NCBI RefSeq assembly: GCF_901709675.1
Contig: NC_051094.1
Coordinates: forward strand, 4,677,001-4,741,000
Source of the DNA: Syngnathus acus
Lineage: Eukaryota; Chordata; Actinopteri; Syngnathiformes; Syngnathidae
Reading direction: 5' to 3'
Length of the DNA stretch: 64,000 nucleotides
Part shown: positions 29,116 through 41,953 of the stretch, piece after piece
Layout: the number at the start of each line of letters is the position of its first letter
Position numbering within the stretch: position 1 is the first letter of the stretch
Position numbers and translations under genes: made by a program
The notes under the pieces: generated by a model
Told to the model about the DNA's origin: nothing
What the model saw: only the letters and a program-made list of their open reading frames with translations
Database searches by the model: none

Positions 29116-32100
29116 ATGACCTCCGACAACGGTATGCAAAAAGGAGACACTGATGACGACACCATGCACAACCAAGATGCCCACCAAGAACAGCCCCACA
29201 AGCCGTCGTTCCAGTGCAGCCGTTGTCCACTCGAGTTCACGTCCGAGGTCTTCCTACTGGAACATCTCGGTCACGTCCACGGCGATGGTCCAGATTTTAA
29301 TAACCATGCCAAGAAAGACTTTCCCAAAAACACCCCGGAAAGCTCACATGACATTCTTAAAACCGATCCCCGTGATAACCACCTCGAAGATGACGATGAG
29401 AATTTGACAGCTGATATAACCAAAAAGCCAGAGACTGAAATAATGGCCGTGTCAGCCAACCATCATGGTGAAGAAACAAAAGATGATGAAGAGGAACATT
29501 CGATTTCTACCTCAAGAGTGACTCTTAACTTGTCCAGAGATTTGAAGACCTATAAGAAACCAGTACAAACCTCCACTGCCAGCAAGTATTTCACTGTCGC
29601 CGATAACCAACCAGACAGTGAACCAGAAGACCAATCAAAGGACCAGTCAGATAACGAGTCAAACGACCTTGCTCCTGCCATCATCGACATATCTCACAAA
29701 CATACTTACTTGCAGGAAGACAGCCTCTATCTTGGCCTGATGCGCCCTATTATCCAAACACCCCCGCCGAAGGGCAAGAAAACATCCAACGCGGACAAGA
29801 CGACTCCGGAAGCGACAGACAAGAAGGAGTTGTCCTTTGAAGTAAGTGAAGATGACGAAGACAAGAATGTCAGTCCGCCCACCTACAGCTGTAAGCACTG
29901 TAACCACAAAGACGGCAGCCTCAAACACTTGTCTTTCCATTACCACCAAAGCCACCCGTACGTGCGCTCCGACTCCGACTACATCCGAGACGAGAACGAT
30001 CGGAGTGCCACCTTCCGCTGTCTGGTATGCCCCGTCGAGTTCCCGAAGGAAAATGACCTGAGGAGCCACTATGGCGACAAGCATGCGGGCTCCCTAGATA
30101 TTTTCAACCTGGGAATAGAGGGCATCGACTTAGCGTATAAATGTTTCACCTGTACGTTTAGCACTAACGCTTTGGAGACGCTTAAAGAACACTACAAAGA
30201 CAGGCACCCCGCAGCCAGCGCGCCAAATCCGTTGATGTTCCTCAAGTACGTGTCGGCTCCGTGCCGAGAAGACCCGTCACCCGTCAAGACCCCCGCTTTA
30301 GAAAACCCAGAGCCCAACATAGCTTTGTACCAATGCAACAGATGCCCGTTTCGTCACAGGTCGGTCATCGTCGTACAAGTCCACTACCAGAAAAATCATC
30401 CGGAAGAAAGCGTCACCATCGACAAGATAAAACGACAGGCCGCCGTCGCGCAGAGTAAAAGGCCGCAATGTCTGAACTCTGAAGCGCAAACGGAAACCAA
30501 GGAGCAAGTCCACGTCCTTGAAGCTCAGCCGGAGTTGTCCGTGTCTGAAAAAGTTGGCGAAAGCTCCGAAGCTCAAATGAAATGCGCCGAAAAGGTCACA
30601 GGAGACAAGATGACGTCGTCTATACACGGAGAAGTCAAAGGAACGTCCGAAGCGCTGACAAAAAACAAGGACAAAGTCCTCGAAACTTCTTCACCTGAGA
30701 AAGTCAGAAAACGTTCCAATGTTGTCATGAAAAGTAAGAAAGTTAAACTCTTCAAAGCTAAGTCTGAATCTGTCCTACCCGAGAAAGTCGATTCTCCGGC
30801 GGAGCGAAACAACGGCGTTGACCCGGAACAAACGCATCATCAAGCCGAGGATCTCGTCCAGAACGGTCTGGCCGGAACAACCTCGCGCGATTCCAATGGG
30901 TCTAAATTGGAAGAACTGACACCAAAGTGCAAATCGTCAACGTCAAACCTTTACGCACGTCCTGAGAATTTATTTTTCTGCTATAAGTGCAACTACGGGA
31001 ATCCCAGCATCAAAGGAGTCATGGTCCACCAGTTCCGAACACACGATAAACTCCGGGCCACCAGCGAAGCCATCGTGACTTACACCACCAAGCTTCTCAA
31101 TAGTTTGGAAAAATCGGTAGCGCAAGCCGAGAATCAGTCCTTTTCCCCCTTGCTGCCTCTTCCCATCTTGAACAAGGGTGACGAGCACACCTTTTTCTGC
31201 CACTTCTGCCACTACCGACGGAGTACCGTCTCCAAGGTGGTCCAGCACTATGCCAAGAGACACAATGGCTGCGTAGCCACGCCCAAACAGATCCAATCGT
31301 ACACGTTTCGGACTCTCGAGCTGTTACAGAGGACGGACGCCGGCGAGGGGCGGCAACCCAAAAAGTTCAAACAACCGGCTCCCCAGAAACAGAGCCTCCA
31401 GTGCAAGAGCTGCCTTTACAAGACGCACAACCCGAACCTTTTCCGACTGCACGTACGCAAGTGCCAGCGAGGGAATCACTCCAGTTCGGGCGTTTTAAAA
31501 GTCTACCTCAAGCAAGCCAACGTACAAGCCGGCTACCAGTGCGATTTGTGTACGTTCTCCCACAAGAAATCCAGTGTGCTGTACAAACACTACCGCCAGG
31601 AACATCCGGAGAGCAGGTCCAGCCTGGATTTCATCACCACCCGCTTAAAGGAAGGTCACGCGAGCTCTCATTTGAAGAAGAACAGTCGGATCAAACGAGA
31701 GCCAGACGAAAGCCACGCCGGCGGGCAGAGCGAGACCAAGACGTACTCGTGCCGAGCGTGTTCTTTCAAAGGGAGCTCGGTGATTACGATTCGGGAGCAC
31801 TACCGTGCTGTGCACCCTTGGTGCCTGAAGGAAGACGGCGTGGTGCCCGGCGTGGACGGCCAAAAGAAGTCCAGCGGCAAGAACAAGGACGACGGGCAAG
31901 AATCGTCCGGCAAATCAGCGCCAAAGTCTCCGCTCCCGAAAGACGGCGATTGCAAAGAGCCGGAACATAGCGTGGAAGAAGAAACCCACATGCACGTCTT
32001 CAAGTGTCTGTACTGCACCTACGTCAACACCAAGCATCAGGGGGTCCTCACCCACTGCCAAATGAGGCACCCGGCCCTTCAGTCCCGAGCCGACAGCCTC

Positions 32101-35100
32101 TACGTGGACGAGGCGCACTTTGACGACTGGAACCAGAAGCACGAGGGCCAGGAAGGAGACGCGTCACACTTCCGAGGCTACATGTGTCAACTCTGCCCGC
32201 AGACCCACGAGACGGAAAAGAAGCTGAGGAGACACCACGAGCGGGACCACGGCGAGACCTCGCCGCCCGCCGTCGCCGCCGCCTCGGATGAACAGAAAAT
32301 GCCCAAAAGCGCCACGTATAAAATCAAGATGACACTTTTCAGGTGTCAGCAGTGCTCGTACAGCTGCAGCAACAAGATGGCGTTTGGGCGACACATGCGC
32401 TTGAAGCACAAAAGTCCCGCCTTTCAGGTGTGTCGCTACACTTGCGTCCTGTGCTCCAATTCCTACTTCAAGAAGAAGCGTCTCGGCAGCCATTACCAGA
32501 ATAAGCACGGCCAGGAGGCCTACCTGAAACACTTTTTGCCGCTCATCGAGCAGACCCCCGACGACGCCCCCCCCCGACCCGAGGTCCAGGCCGCGAGCAA
32601 GAGCAAACGGCTCGTCTACAAGTGTCCGCTTTGCCCCTACGTCAACTCGCGCCCGCACGGCATGGCCACGCACTGTCAGATGATGCATCCCGACCTCCCC
32701 GTCCGGGTCAACGAGTTCGAGCGGGGCGAAGTGCTCATCAGTAGCAACTACCAGGCGGGCACCAACAACAAGCGAGGCTACCTGTGCAGCTTGTGCGAGG
32801 CCATTTGCATGTCGCTCAAGAAACTCGCCATCCACTGCTCCAAGAAGCACTCCGGAAGCGCCAAACAGGAAACGTCCCAAGACGGGAATTCTCAGGCATC
32901 GGCGGTCGAGGCCGATCCCAAAACGCTTAAAAGGGTCGGCAACGCTTTGTACAGGTGCTCACTGTGTTCTTATTCGTCGGTGATCCGCAAACGCCTGGCG
33001 GCGCATTACACCAACCGACACGGAAAGAAAGCCTTCCACAAACACTTTGTCCCGCTCTACCTACGCAAGGTCAATAAAGTCCCGTCTTCCCCGGAAGCGC
33101 CCGAGAACGCCCCGGAAGGTGAGGAACTGCTCTACAAATGCCAGTTGTGCGAGTACAGAACCTGGGCGCGCCGCTACCTGACGTATCACTACAACAAGAC
33201 CCACCAATTAGACGTGGGAACGAGAGATAGGCTGCTGATGGCGTACAATAAACGCAAAAGGCCCATCCGTCACGATTCTCCCCCAGACTGGGAGCTAAGT
33301 CCGCAAGATGGCGAGCAGACGGCCGCCTCCACTCAATGCAAAAAGTGCTCCGACTTGTCCTTTGACTCGCCCCAGCTCCTGCTCGCCCACTACTGCGCCA
33401 ACCACGGCGTGGAACGCCGAAGAGATTTTACCGTCATCCACCCGGCGGGCCGCAACACGGGCGTTTATCGCTGTAATCGCTGTCGCAAGACCCTGAACGG
33501 GGTCAAGAAGCTGAGTCGCCATCTGGATCGGCACCGGGAGAAGAGCGCCACGAAGGTCATGGCTAAAAAGACGACGGGGACGCCGCTCGAGAAGGTCAAA
33601 TCGGTAAGTCGGCGCTTCCTTTATCTGAAATTTGAGGCAATTTTGCTCGAGACAACAACGTATCCTTGATTCTTTTTTTCTGCTGTTTTTCTATCATCAG
33701 AATGCTTTGGACGCAACAGCGGAGGGTCTTCCGGGCTGTAGCGCGCCTCCAGATCAAGAGTCCCCCCCTTTAACCCGCATCATCGCGACGTCTCCTCAGA
33801 AAGCCGGTGAGCACGAGCAAGCGGACGCCGCGTCGCTAAGCGAGATTTACGCCTGCAGCCAGTGCCAGCGCACCTTCAAGTCACGCAACGGTGTGCGAAC
33901 GCACGAGCGCAGCCACCAGGCGCTTGCGGCCATCAAGAAGCTGCCGGCCTCACTCTCACAGCTCAAGTAAGAAAAACGTCGTACATCACCACGAAACGTG
34001 TACTTCCTTTTTTTTCTGATCCCAATAGTTTGAACAAGTATCTTCTCCACAAGCCTGGAACTATCCGTCCTTTCCAGTGCTCCATTTGCTTCTATCGTAC
34101 CAACCTGATGGGCTTGTGGAACAACCATTTGTTGAAAAAACATCTTGGTACGTTCAACAGCGTCATTCCGTAACGAGACATAAATAAAAGCGGCTTTTTA
34201 CGCATTAGCTTGTATCTGGAAGGCCTTTTCGACTAGCGTGCCTCTGTATCCGTGTGTGTGTGTGTGTTTCTCCAGATATCGTGATTGAAACCTGTGACGA
34301 CCAACAGGAGAATAGCACGACGACTCAGAGCGCGGACGGCGATGCTCCACATTTAGGCTGCGGAGTCATGAGTTGGGCCAAAACGAATAAAGGATGCACC
34401 AAAGGCAAGTATTGAAGTAACGCCGCATTGCCAGCCGTCCATCCGTGGCCTCCTCACGCTCGTGTTCCATCGCACGTTGCCTAGACTGGTACCTGGAACC
34501 CCCGGAGGTGCAGCGTCAGCTGAGCCACTTCAGCCTGATGGCTCAGAAGGGAGCTTCCGCCGCCATGCCGGCAGCACGGCGGATGGACGGCGGCGGCTAC
34601 TTCCGCTGCGAGAACTGCTCCTTCTTTTGCGAGGATATGCCAAGCATGCGGCGACATTACCTCAGTCGACACGGCAGGAAGATGTTCACCTGCAAGGACT
34701 GCGACTTCTTCACCGGCTTAAAGTCAGTCCAGCATGTCTTGGTCGTCACTTGTCAGCTGTCTCGCTCGCTCTCTCTGCAATCATCCCATCTGATCATGGA
34801 TGAATTATTATTGACGTATGGTCCGGTCCTTAGACGAGCCATGAGGGTGCACATGGACACGGACCATTCCACGTTCCAAAAAGGAGTTCCTCCGCCGGAC
34901 TGCCTGCGCTGCCCCTTCTGCCTCTACCAGAGCAACAACAAGAACAACATGATCGACCACGTCCTGCTGCACCGCGGTACGTCACTTTTTTTTTTTTTTT
35001 TTTTGCTTTTCCCCGTGAAGAACAACATTTTCATTGCGTCGGTGCGCAGAGGAGCGTGTCGTTCCCATGGAGGTGCGGCGGCCCAAGCTGTCGCGTTACC

Positions 35101-36555
35101 TGCAAGGCGTGGTCTTCCGCTGCCACGTGTGCACCTATGCCAGCGCCAGCGCCGACAACCTGCGCTCGCACAGCGCCAAGCACCAGCGCGTCAAGCCCTA
35201 CCGATGCCGCCTGTGCTACTTTGACTGCGCCAGGCTGGACGAGCTGGAGGCCCACCTGTGCGCAAAGCATCAGGTGATGCTTTGCTGCTTTGCTATTTAT
35301 GGCATCTTTCTAAAATAGATTTTTTTGTTAAACACTAATATGCTTATGTTCATTTATTTTAGCCTCCTGTCAGGAGATTCCTCACTTATATTCTTACGTG
35401 CAGGTGATGAGGAACCATGAGCTTGTGGGGCAGGTCAGCTTGGAGCAGCTGGAGAACGTGAAGCTCAACGAGAGACCGGAATACGAGGAGACGCAGGCGG
35501 AGCAGATGTCCAATCCTGAGAACGCCCAAGATGTTTCCCGCCACGTGAAGGAGACAGATGGCGGGAAACCCACAGAGAAACTAAACTGTGACTTTGAGAG
35601 CAACCTCCGAGACATGGCCGCTGTTAAACAGGAGCATCAAAATGATGCTGCCCCACTTGAGTCCGAGGACGCCGAGAGCCGAGAAGAAAAAGTGGAGGAG
35701 GAGAAGGTGGAGTGGAGCCCCAATAAAGACGAGGAAAAAGCCCACCTCTCAAAACTGCAGACACTGAACAACGAGGCACACGTGGAGAACGGCATCCTGC
35801 GGCACACACTGGACCAGGAGAGCGGGACACCGAGTTCCTCGCACGGCGAACAACTACGCTCAGACATTGCGGAAAGCTCGGGAAATGTGGCCAAGAAGAC
35901 TCTCAAGAGGGAAACCTTGGCCCCGCTTCTGGGCCACTCCTTGGAGACGTCCCAAGATGACAAAGCCCACAAAAGGAAGATCTGTGAAGGACTAAAAGAG
36001 GAAGAGATGAATGTAGAAGAAGGAAGAGACTGTGAAAACCAAAAGAAGCGGCTCAAGATGGAGGATACTTGCACACGGCAAGATGGCGACATGTCTGAGC
36101 TCAAAGGTAAAAACGATGAAACAATAAAAGAAGTTGAGGCTGTTGATTACCACTCCCAGTTCACGTTTATTCTTATTTATATCTCAAAACGGAAGAACAA
36201 ATAACCACAAAGCTTTGCCTTCTTACCAATGTCTGCTACTTTAATGCTTAAAGCTCAATGCAAAATACCATAAACGGGCTAAGGGAACTAGCATTGATGT
36301 TGCGGTCCTTTTAATCTTTTAGGCAACATATATTTGAACATAAACAAATAGACTATACTCACAGCATATATTCTTTATTCTTTGTAAAAAGTGACGATTA
36401 CTGTAGCTTACTGAATCAAGTCGCGTATAAGATCTGTGCTGTCTTTTTTTTCCATCATTGCAGGTGTCCACGTGACATTCCCTTGCAACCTTTGCGGACG
36501 AAACCTCCAAAGCGAAGAAGAGCTGAAGCGCCACGCCTCTCGCCACGGAATGTAG
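29116..36555 (+). CDS. znf462: 28-finger C2H2 zinc-finger protein, ZNF462-like
   Basis: Nuclear DNA- or chromatin-binding protein by family. Exons: 29116-33603, 33701-33966, 34029-34147, 34276-34404, 34485-34722, 34834-34976, 35050-35273, 35404-36106, 36464-36555. They sum to 6402 nt, giving 2133 aa. I count 28 C2H2-type fingers (one is C2HC): 20 in the giant first coding exon, mostly isolated (YxCxxC...H3-5H) rather than tandem-linked, and 8 in later exons. The last finger, FPCNLCGRNLQSEEELKRH, ends the protein. Acidic and Lys-rich linkers lie between the fingers, and 1990-2100 is Glu/Lys-rich. Organisation (giant exon, wide finger spacing, DWYLEPPEVQRQLSHF, RNHELVGQV and the C-terminal finger) fits ZNF462, recalled from memory. 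The usual ZNF462 N-terminus was not found. Intron 4 uses a GC donor (34405). The frame is unbroken. Confidence 0.8.
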
Positions 36556-38279
36556 GCCACGAATGGCATAACACTACCAACATAACTCATTTTCTACATT
36601 TTAGACATTGTCTAAAGAAACGTGATTTTTTTTTTTTTAATGTTACACAGGTTTGTTTTGATAGTTTAAATAAAGCTTTGAAAAACAGCCATTAAATGTC
36701 TGACACTTGGTGTTTTTTCATGTGAAAAACACTTATAGAACAATACTACTGTATAAAAGAAAAAAAAAAACTAATGTTAGATTTTTGTTTACATGGACAA
36801 AAACAAACAAACTAGTCATATGTTGCATTCATGTGGTGCACGACATTGTGCCTTCCCGGTGTCTCGTCTTAAAACACAAATGATTTGTGTTCTTTTATGA
36901 CATTTATTTGGTTTTATTTTATCTGTTTTATATATTTGGTCATTGAATAAATTTAAATGTTTTGTACAATAAAATTTTACTTTTTATTTTATTTTTTCTC
37001 AGTTATGTGTATGTTAGGATCATTCTGAGTTCTTCCCAGTCAATTAGATTTTTTGATATCATTTGATAACTATGATCTAATCTATTCATGTGTTCTTACG
37101 AAATCAATGCAGCAGATTGGAAATGATTTAGAATTTCGAGGATACACTGATGTATTGGTTCATAAAAAATAAAAGATCTCGTTTTCGGTGGCGTCCGTGT
37201 GCACTACGACACGGAGCTATTCGATAGATTTTGCAAATTCCAAATTTTGGTGAACGCCACATTTCGAGTGTGTACGATGACGACACCAGTGGTGTAGTCC
37301 ATATGTAAACCGACACCGCTTCCTGGTGCGGGATTTCCTCATAATAATAATGGACGTACAAAACGAAGAGTCGAGGACTATCTAAGAAGTCGGTGTTAAT
37401 CAGTCAATTTACAACACAATGTAAGTATTCGAGATGCCAAATTATTTGTTGTCCGTGTGTTGTCGGCGAGGCGGAGGAAAGATGCTGAATGATGTCGGTG
37501 GAGAAGGCTCCATGGAACTTTTCCCATTCGTTTTGAGATACAAATTTGATGTATAATGCAAACAGTATTTAATTACCATTCGTTTGAGTTGATTATTAAA
37601 TCACTAAAATGTTTTACGAGCATTTACAGCCTTTTGTTCTCTGGTTTCCTGAGATAATTGATCAAATGGATGCTTCACCACTTTTATTATTTCTTGTTCT
37701 TGTAGGAAGGGGAATTGAAAAAGTTTTTATCTTTTTTACACGAATGACTGGATTTATCTGAGTGTGACTGTGGAGTTAATAACACGCCGCCCATTTTGTA
37801 AACGCACAATCTGAATCTAAATTAACCTGCTCTGTTAAACTTGCCAACAGTTTGATCTTCAAGAACTTCTTGAGCTTTATGAACCACTCATGTTGGCTGA
37901 CCAGCCAACACTAACTAAGCACATTGTTTGGTTTATATTTTCTTTTTCTATATTAAATTGTGTTTATATTAAAAGTATTGCTATATTTATTGGTCATTTT
38001 TTGCGTGTGCGGGAATCGGACAAAGAGTGTCTCAGTTCATTTCAATAGGAAAAATATTGAGTTTGAAGCTTGGTTGTATGAATTAAACTTGTAAGTCAAG
38101 GTACCACTGTATTCTAAATTATGTAAAATAATAATAATAATAAAGCCGTGTGGATTGAGAAGTAAGGTATAAAGTTTTACCAGTAGTTACATCAATCTCA
38201 TAGAGCTTTAATTTTTCATGGCCTTTTTCTTTTCTTTTTTATTTGTTCTCCAGACCTTTTTTTTTTTTTTTATCTTAAG
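36556..38279. other. znf462-like 3' UTR and mfsd10 upstream region
   Basis: AATAAA signals lie at 36669-36674, 36947-36952 and 36968-36973; the first is 114 bp after the stop. Sequence up to about 37420 ends in a strong donor (acacaat|gtaagt), which could close a noncoding mfsd10 leader exon. No coding exon was recognised. Confidence 0.45.
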
Positions 38280-38291
38280 TCAGCGTGAAGA

Positions 38292-41136
38292 ATGTCGGAC
38301 GCCAACAAAGCATCCAAGGATGTGGCGTTGTCCTCGTCAAGGGTGATCTTTGTGGTCTTCGTCCTCTTGCTGCTGGACTTGCTCGGTTTCACCCTCATCC
38401 TACCTCTCCTGCCCTCCATCCTGGACCACTACGCGCACACTGGGGTGGGTGGGCCATCCTTTCTCGTACAGTGAGGAAAGACTCTTGATGGCATTTCAAA
38501 TAAGTGTGCTTGAAAACAGTTGACACAAATTTCTTGTCAATGAAAGAGCGCTTTTGTGGCCCAATTTTTCTCGCATTTCAGTCAATTGGTTTTACTCGTC
38601 GTGTGTGTGTTGCGTGTCCTCATGATGTTTTGTGCGACAGGATGGTGCCTATCAGTCATTGCAGAGTGCTGTGGACATCTTCAGAGAGGCGCTTGGAATT
38701 CCTATGGAAAAGAAGTACAACAGCGTCCTGTTCGGAGGTATTGGAATAAATAACCCGGCTTGTGTAATAACGTGATCAGGTACAGAATATTTGCTTCATT
38801 TCTTCGCTGTGCTTTTCAGGTCTGATCGGCTCGCTTTTTTCCCTGCTGCAGTTCTTGTCATCTCCCATCACCGGAGCTCTGTCGGATCGTTACGGCAGGC
38901 GACCTTTACTCCTCCTTACGACAGTAAGCCCTTTGCTGAGTTTATTGAGTTGAGGTGTTTGCGGTCACTGTACCTGCCGATCAAAGGATGCAAGAAGTCA
39001 AATTTTACATTTTAATAAACAAACTCAATATTAATGAAGTTGAAGTGTTTAGTTTTTTTTCCAAACCAAGTTGGTCACTTAATTGTGAATGTCTATGCAG
39101 ATGGGGATCATGTCTGGCTACGTGGTGTGGGCTCTGTCCCGAAGCTTCGCCATGTTCCTTTTGTTCCGAGTGATCGCAGGAGTGTGTAAGGGCAACGTCA
39201 GCCTCTGCACCGCCATCGTGGCCGATTTAGCCGACCCCAAAGCTCGGAACCGCGGGATGGTACGTGCACGCACATATACATACCTACAATGCATTTTATG
39301 CCAAGCGATGCGTCTTCCACATCTACCTTGTGTCCTGTAGGCCATGATTGGCGTGGCTTTCTCGGTGGGCTTCACCGCGGGACCTCTGATGGGGGCGTAC
39401 TTGGCCGTGACGGCCAAAACCGCGGGGCACGTCTTCTTCCAGACGCCGGCCTTGCTGGCGTTGGCCTTCAGCCTCGCAGACCTGGTTTTCATTTGGCTCA
39501 TGCTGCCTGAAACGCTTTCAGCGCATGCCAAGGTCAGTCGGGGAAATGCAACCATTCAGCCAACCACACTCGGTTTGATTGACAAAAGTATTTGGACACT
39601 CTTCCCTGAAAAGAAATATATAATAGCCCATTATCGCAACCTGTTCTAGCTGAAATGTTTTGTAGAAAGCAAGAGTTTGGGAACCAGGGAGAATTTCCAT
39701 GTGACTTGACTTTCCGAACTCAAGTTTGTGCTTCAGTCAGAAGTTTGTGAAGCTATAATTAATCACCGCTAAATGAAAACTCTGTATGATATTGCAAACT
39801 CTATTGTTTTACGATTTTTTTTTTTTACAATCTCATTCCAGGGTTCCCATTCTGGCTTTGGGGACTTTCAAGACCTGCTCAGCCCGGGGGCCTTGTTCAA
39901 TTTCTCTGCTGTCACGAGAACCAAAGATCCACCCACAGAACAAAGTAAATACAGTACCATTGTATGCACTTGAGGTCTAATGTTTTTACATGTACGTTAG
40001 TAAATTAAGAGGTAACAGATTATGGGAAATGGACTTTTTCATTTTTGTATCAAGTTCAGTTGGGCAACTGTGGCATCCTCCATAACTGTCTCGGCAGGAA
40101 TGCAGAGGCTGAAAGCGTTGGGTCGGGTTTATTTCTGCTACCTCTTCCTATTTTCCGGCCTGGAGTTCACGCTCAGTTTCCTCACGCACCAACGCTTCCA
40201 CTTCACTAGGTCTGCACACCATTACGCAACCACTTGTGCAAGAAATGCACCTTCTTCTTTTTTTTTTAAACAGTTTTCTCGTTTTATACTTCAACAGCAT
40301 GGAACAAGGAAAGATGTTCTTCTTCATCGGCATAGTCATGGCATCCATCCAGGGCGGATACGCACGCAGAATTAAACCTGGACATCACGTCAGAGCTGTC
40401 CGCATGGTAGGAGCTTTAGTCAGAGCGTCTGGAAAATGCCTTCAATTCGGATACATGTGTTAGGGCTAATGCAGAAGTGGCAAATGTTGACGCCGGGCCA
40501 TTCTTTTCCCAACTCTTTGCTTTCCTGATTTGCAGTAGTGAGCACAGAATTTGCAATGTTTCGGTCGTGTCTCCACTTTTCAGGCCATCGCCGCACTGAT
40601 CCCAGCGTTTATTCTCATTGGACTCTCGTGGAACGTCACTATGCTTTACGTGGGCTTGGCGCTCTATTCCTTTGGTGAGAATAATTCACAATTGTTGCCC
40701 CACTGTAGTACTTTTTGTCGTACATTATTAGATGGATTGCTCTTTTCATTGTAGCGGCAGCAGTGGTGGTCCCGTGCCTATCAACCCTTGTCTCTGAACA
40801 TGGTGAGTCTTTTTTTTTTTATTTTAAGTTAGTATGAAGGTTAGAAAACTTTTGCAATAGTTTCAATGTTCGATCCTTCCCCCAGGCACGGCCAGTCAGA
40901 AAGGCACAGTAATGGGCATCCTACGCAGTCTGGGTGCTCTGGCCAGAGCTCTAGGGCCAATTGTGTCATCATCTGGTAACTACAAGCTTCTGTCTGCCAT
41001 ATGTGTGTAACAAATTTGTTTTATAACCCGTTTTATTTTATTTTTTTTAGTTTACTGGCTGGCTGGGGCACAGATCTGTTTCCTCGTCACGTCAGCATCC
41101 TTTGTGATACCTCTGATTCTGCTAACCGGCGCCTGA
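38292..41136 (+). CDS. mfsd10: Major facilitator superfamily domain-containing protein 10
   Basis: Twelve-helix MFS transporter related to bacterial tetracycline exporters; in mammals it is an organic-anion transporter. Exons: 38292-38444, 38641-38737, 38820-38923, 39101-39259, 39341-39532, 39842-39944, 40098-40209, 40298-40406, 40584-40674, 40755-40802, 40886-40975, 41051-41136. They sum to 1344 nt, giving 447 aa (human 455). The N-terminal helix VIFVVFVLLLLDLLGFTLIL is followed by YNSVLFGGLIGSLFS. The loop 2-3 motif A, GALSDRYGRRP, is intact, as are GVAFSVGFTAGPLMGA, SGLEFTLSFLTHQRF and KGTVMGILRSLGALARALGP. The start is the only ATG before helix 1, just after an acceptor. All phases agree. 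Confidence 0.95.
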
Positions 41137-41953
41137 CGACGGCTCATCTCTGCTCATTGTGACACCGTGAATGTCTTCATGTTTACATCTGCTCATTTGT
41201 GATGGAGTCTCACAAGAAGAGCAACAAGGCCAAGGAGAGGAGAGGAAGAGTGTGTGTTGAAATCTTTTATACTGTACTATTTTGTCACTTTAAAAAAGTC
41301 ACACACGGTTTAGGTGCCTTAAAAGAAATCTATTTTCTTCTCATTAGAATTAGTAAAAAAAAAAAAAACACTTGCCTTTTTAAAGACTAGTGAAGATTTG
41401 AGGTGAAAGTCCCAGTTTATCAAGTTAAAACTATATTTTTATTTTAAATGTTTTTATACTGTATAATCAAAGATTTCAAACAGTTAAAATGTTATCGATT
41501 TAAGATGATCATTAATGTAATAGCAAATGTACCATATCTGATTCGCAATCACTTAAATGTCATAAAGAAGATGTGACAGGTTTTTGGGACGTTTTTGTTT
41601 CATTTTACTTAAAATAAATAATTATTTCAAAACAATTATATTTATATATATGTATATATAAATAAAATCTAGGGGAAACTGAAAGGATATGTTTTTTGTA
41701 TGGTACTCCGAATTTGAAGTGTTTCGCATTAAACGTAGGTGCAGTACATGGCGTTGCCTCTGCGTGTCGCCATCCGCCAGCTCAACAGCATGTAAACACG
41801 CCGTGGGTCTCGCAACGCTCGTTGCTTAGAAGCTTTGCTTGGATGATACCCGAACTAACTTCCCAATTTCAATTACGTGGACAATGACAGCACCGCGACG
41901 GACTCTAAGAGATTATACACTGGCGTGACGACGTAAAAAGGGACAACTGGAAG
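41137..41953. other. mfsd10 3' UTR and secisbp2 promoter region
   Basis: AATAAA signals at 41613-41618 and 41661-41666 mark likely mfsd10 3' ends. After that only about 290 bp remain before the secisbp2 start, so its promoter must lie within about 41670-41950. No other gene is seen. Confidence 0.5.

Noticed and set aside
32164-32880. 238-codon minus-strand open frame inside the zinc-finger exon
   Set aside because: It is an antisense shadow of the high-GC C2H2 coding sequence. The plus strand reads as regular fingers with intact Cys and His.
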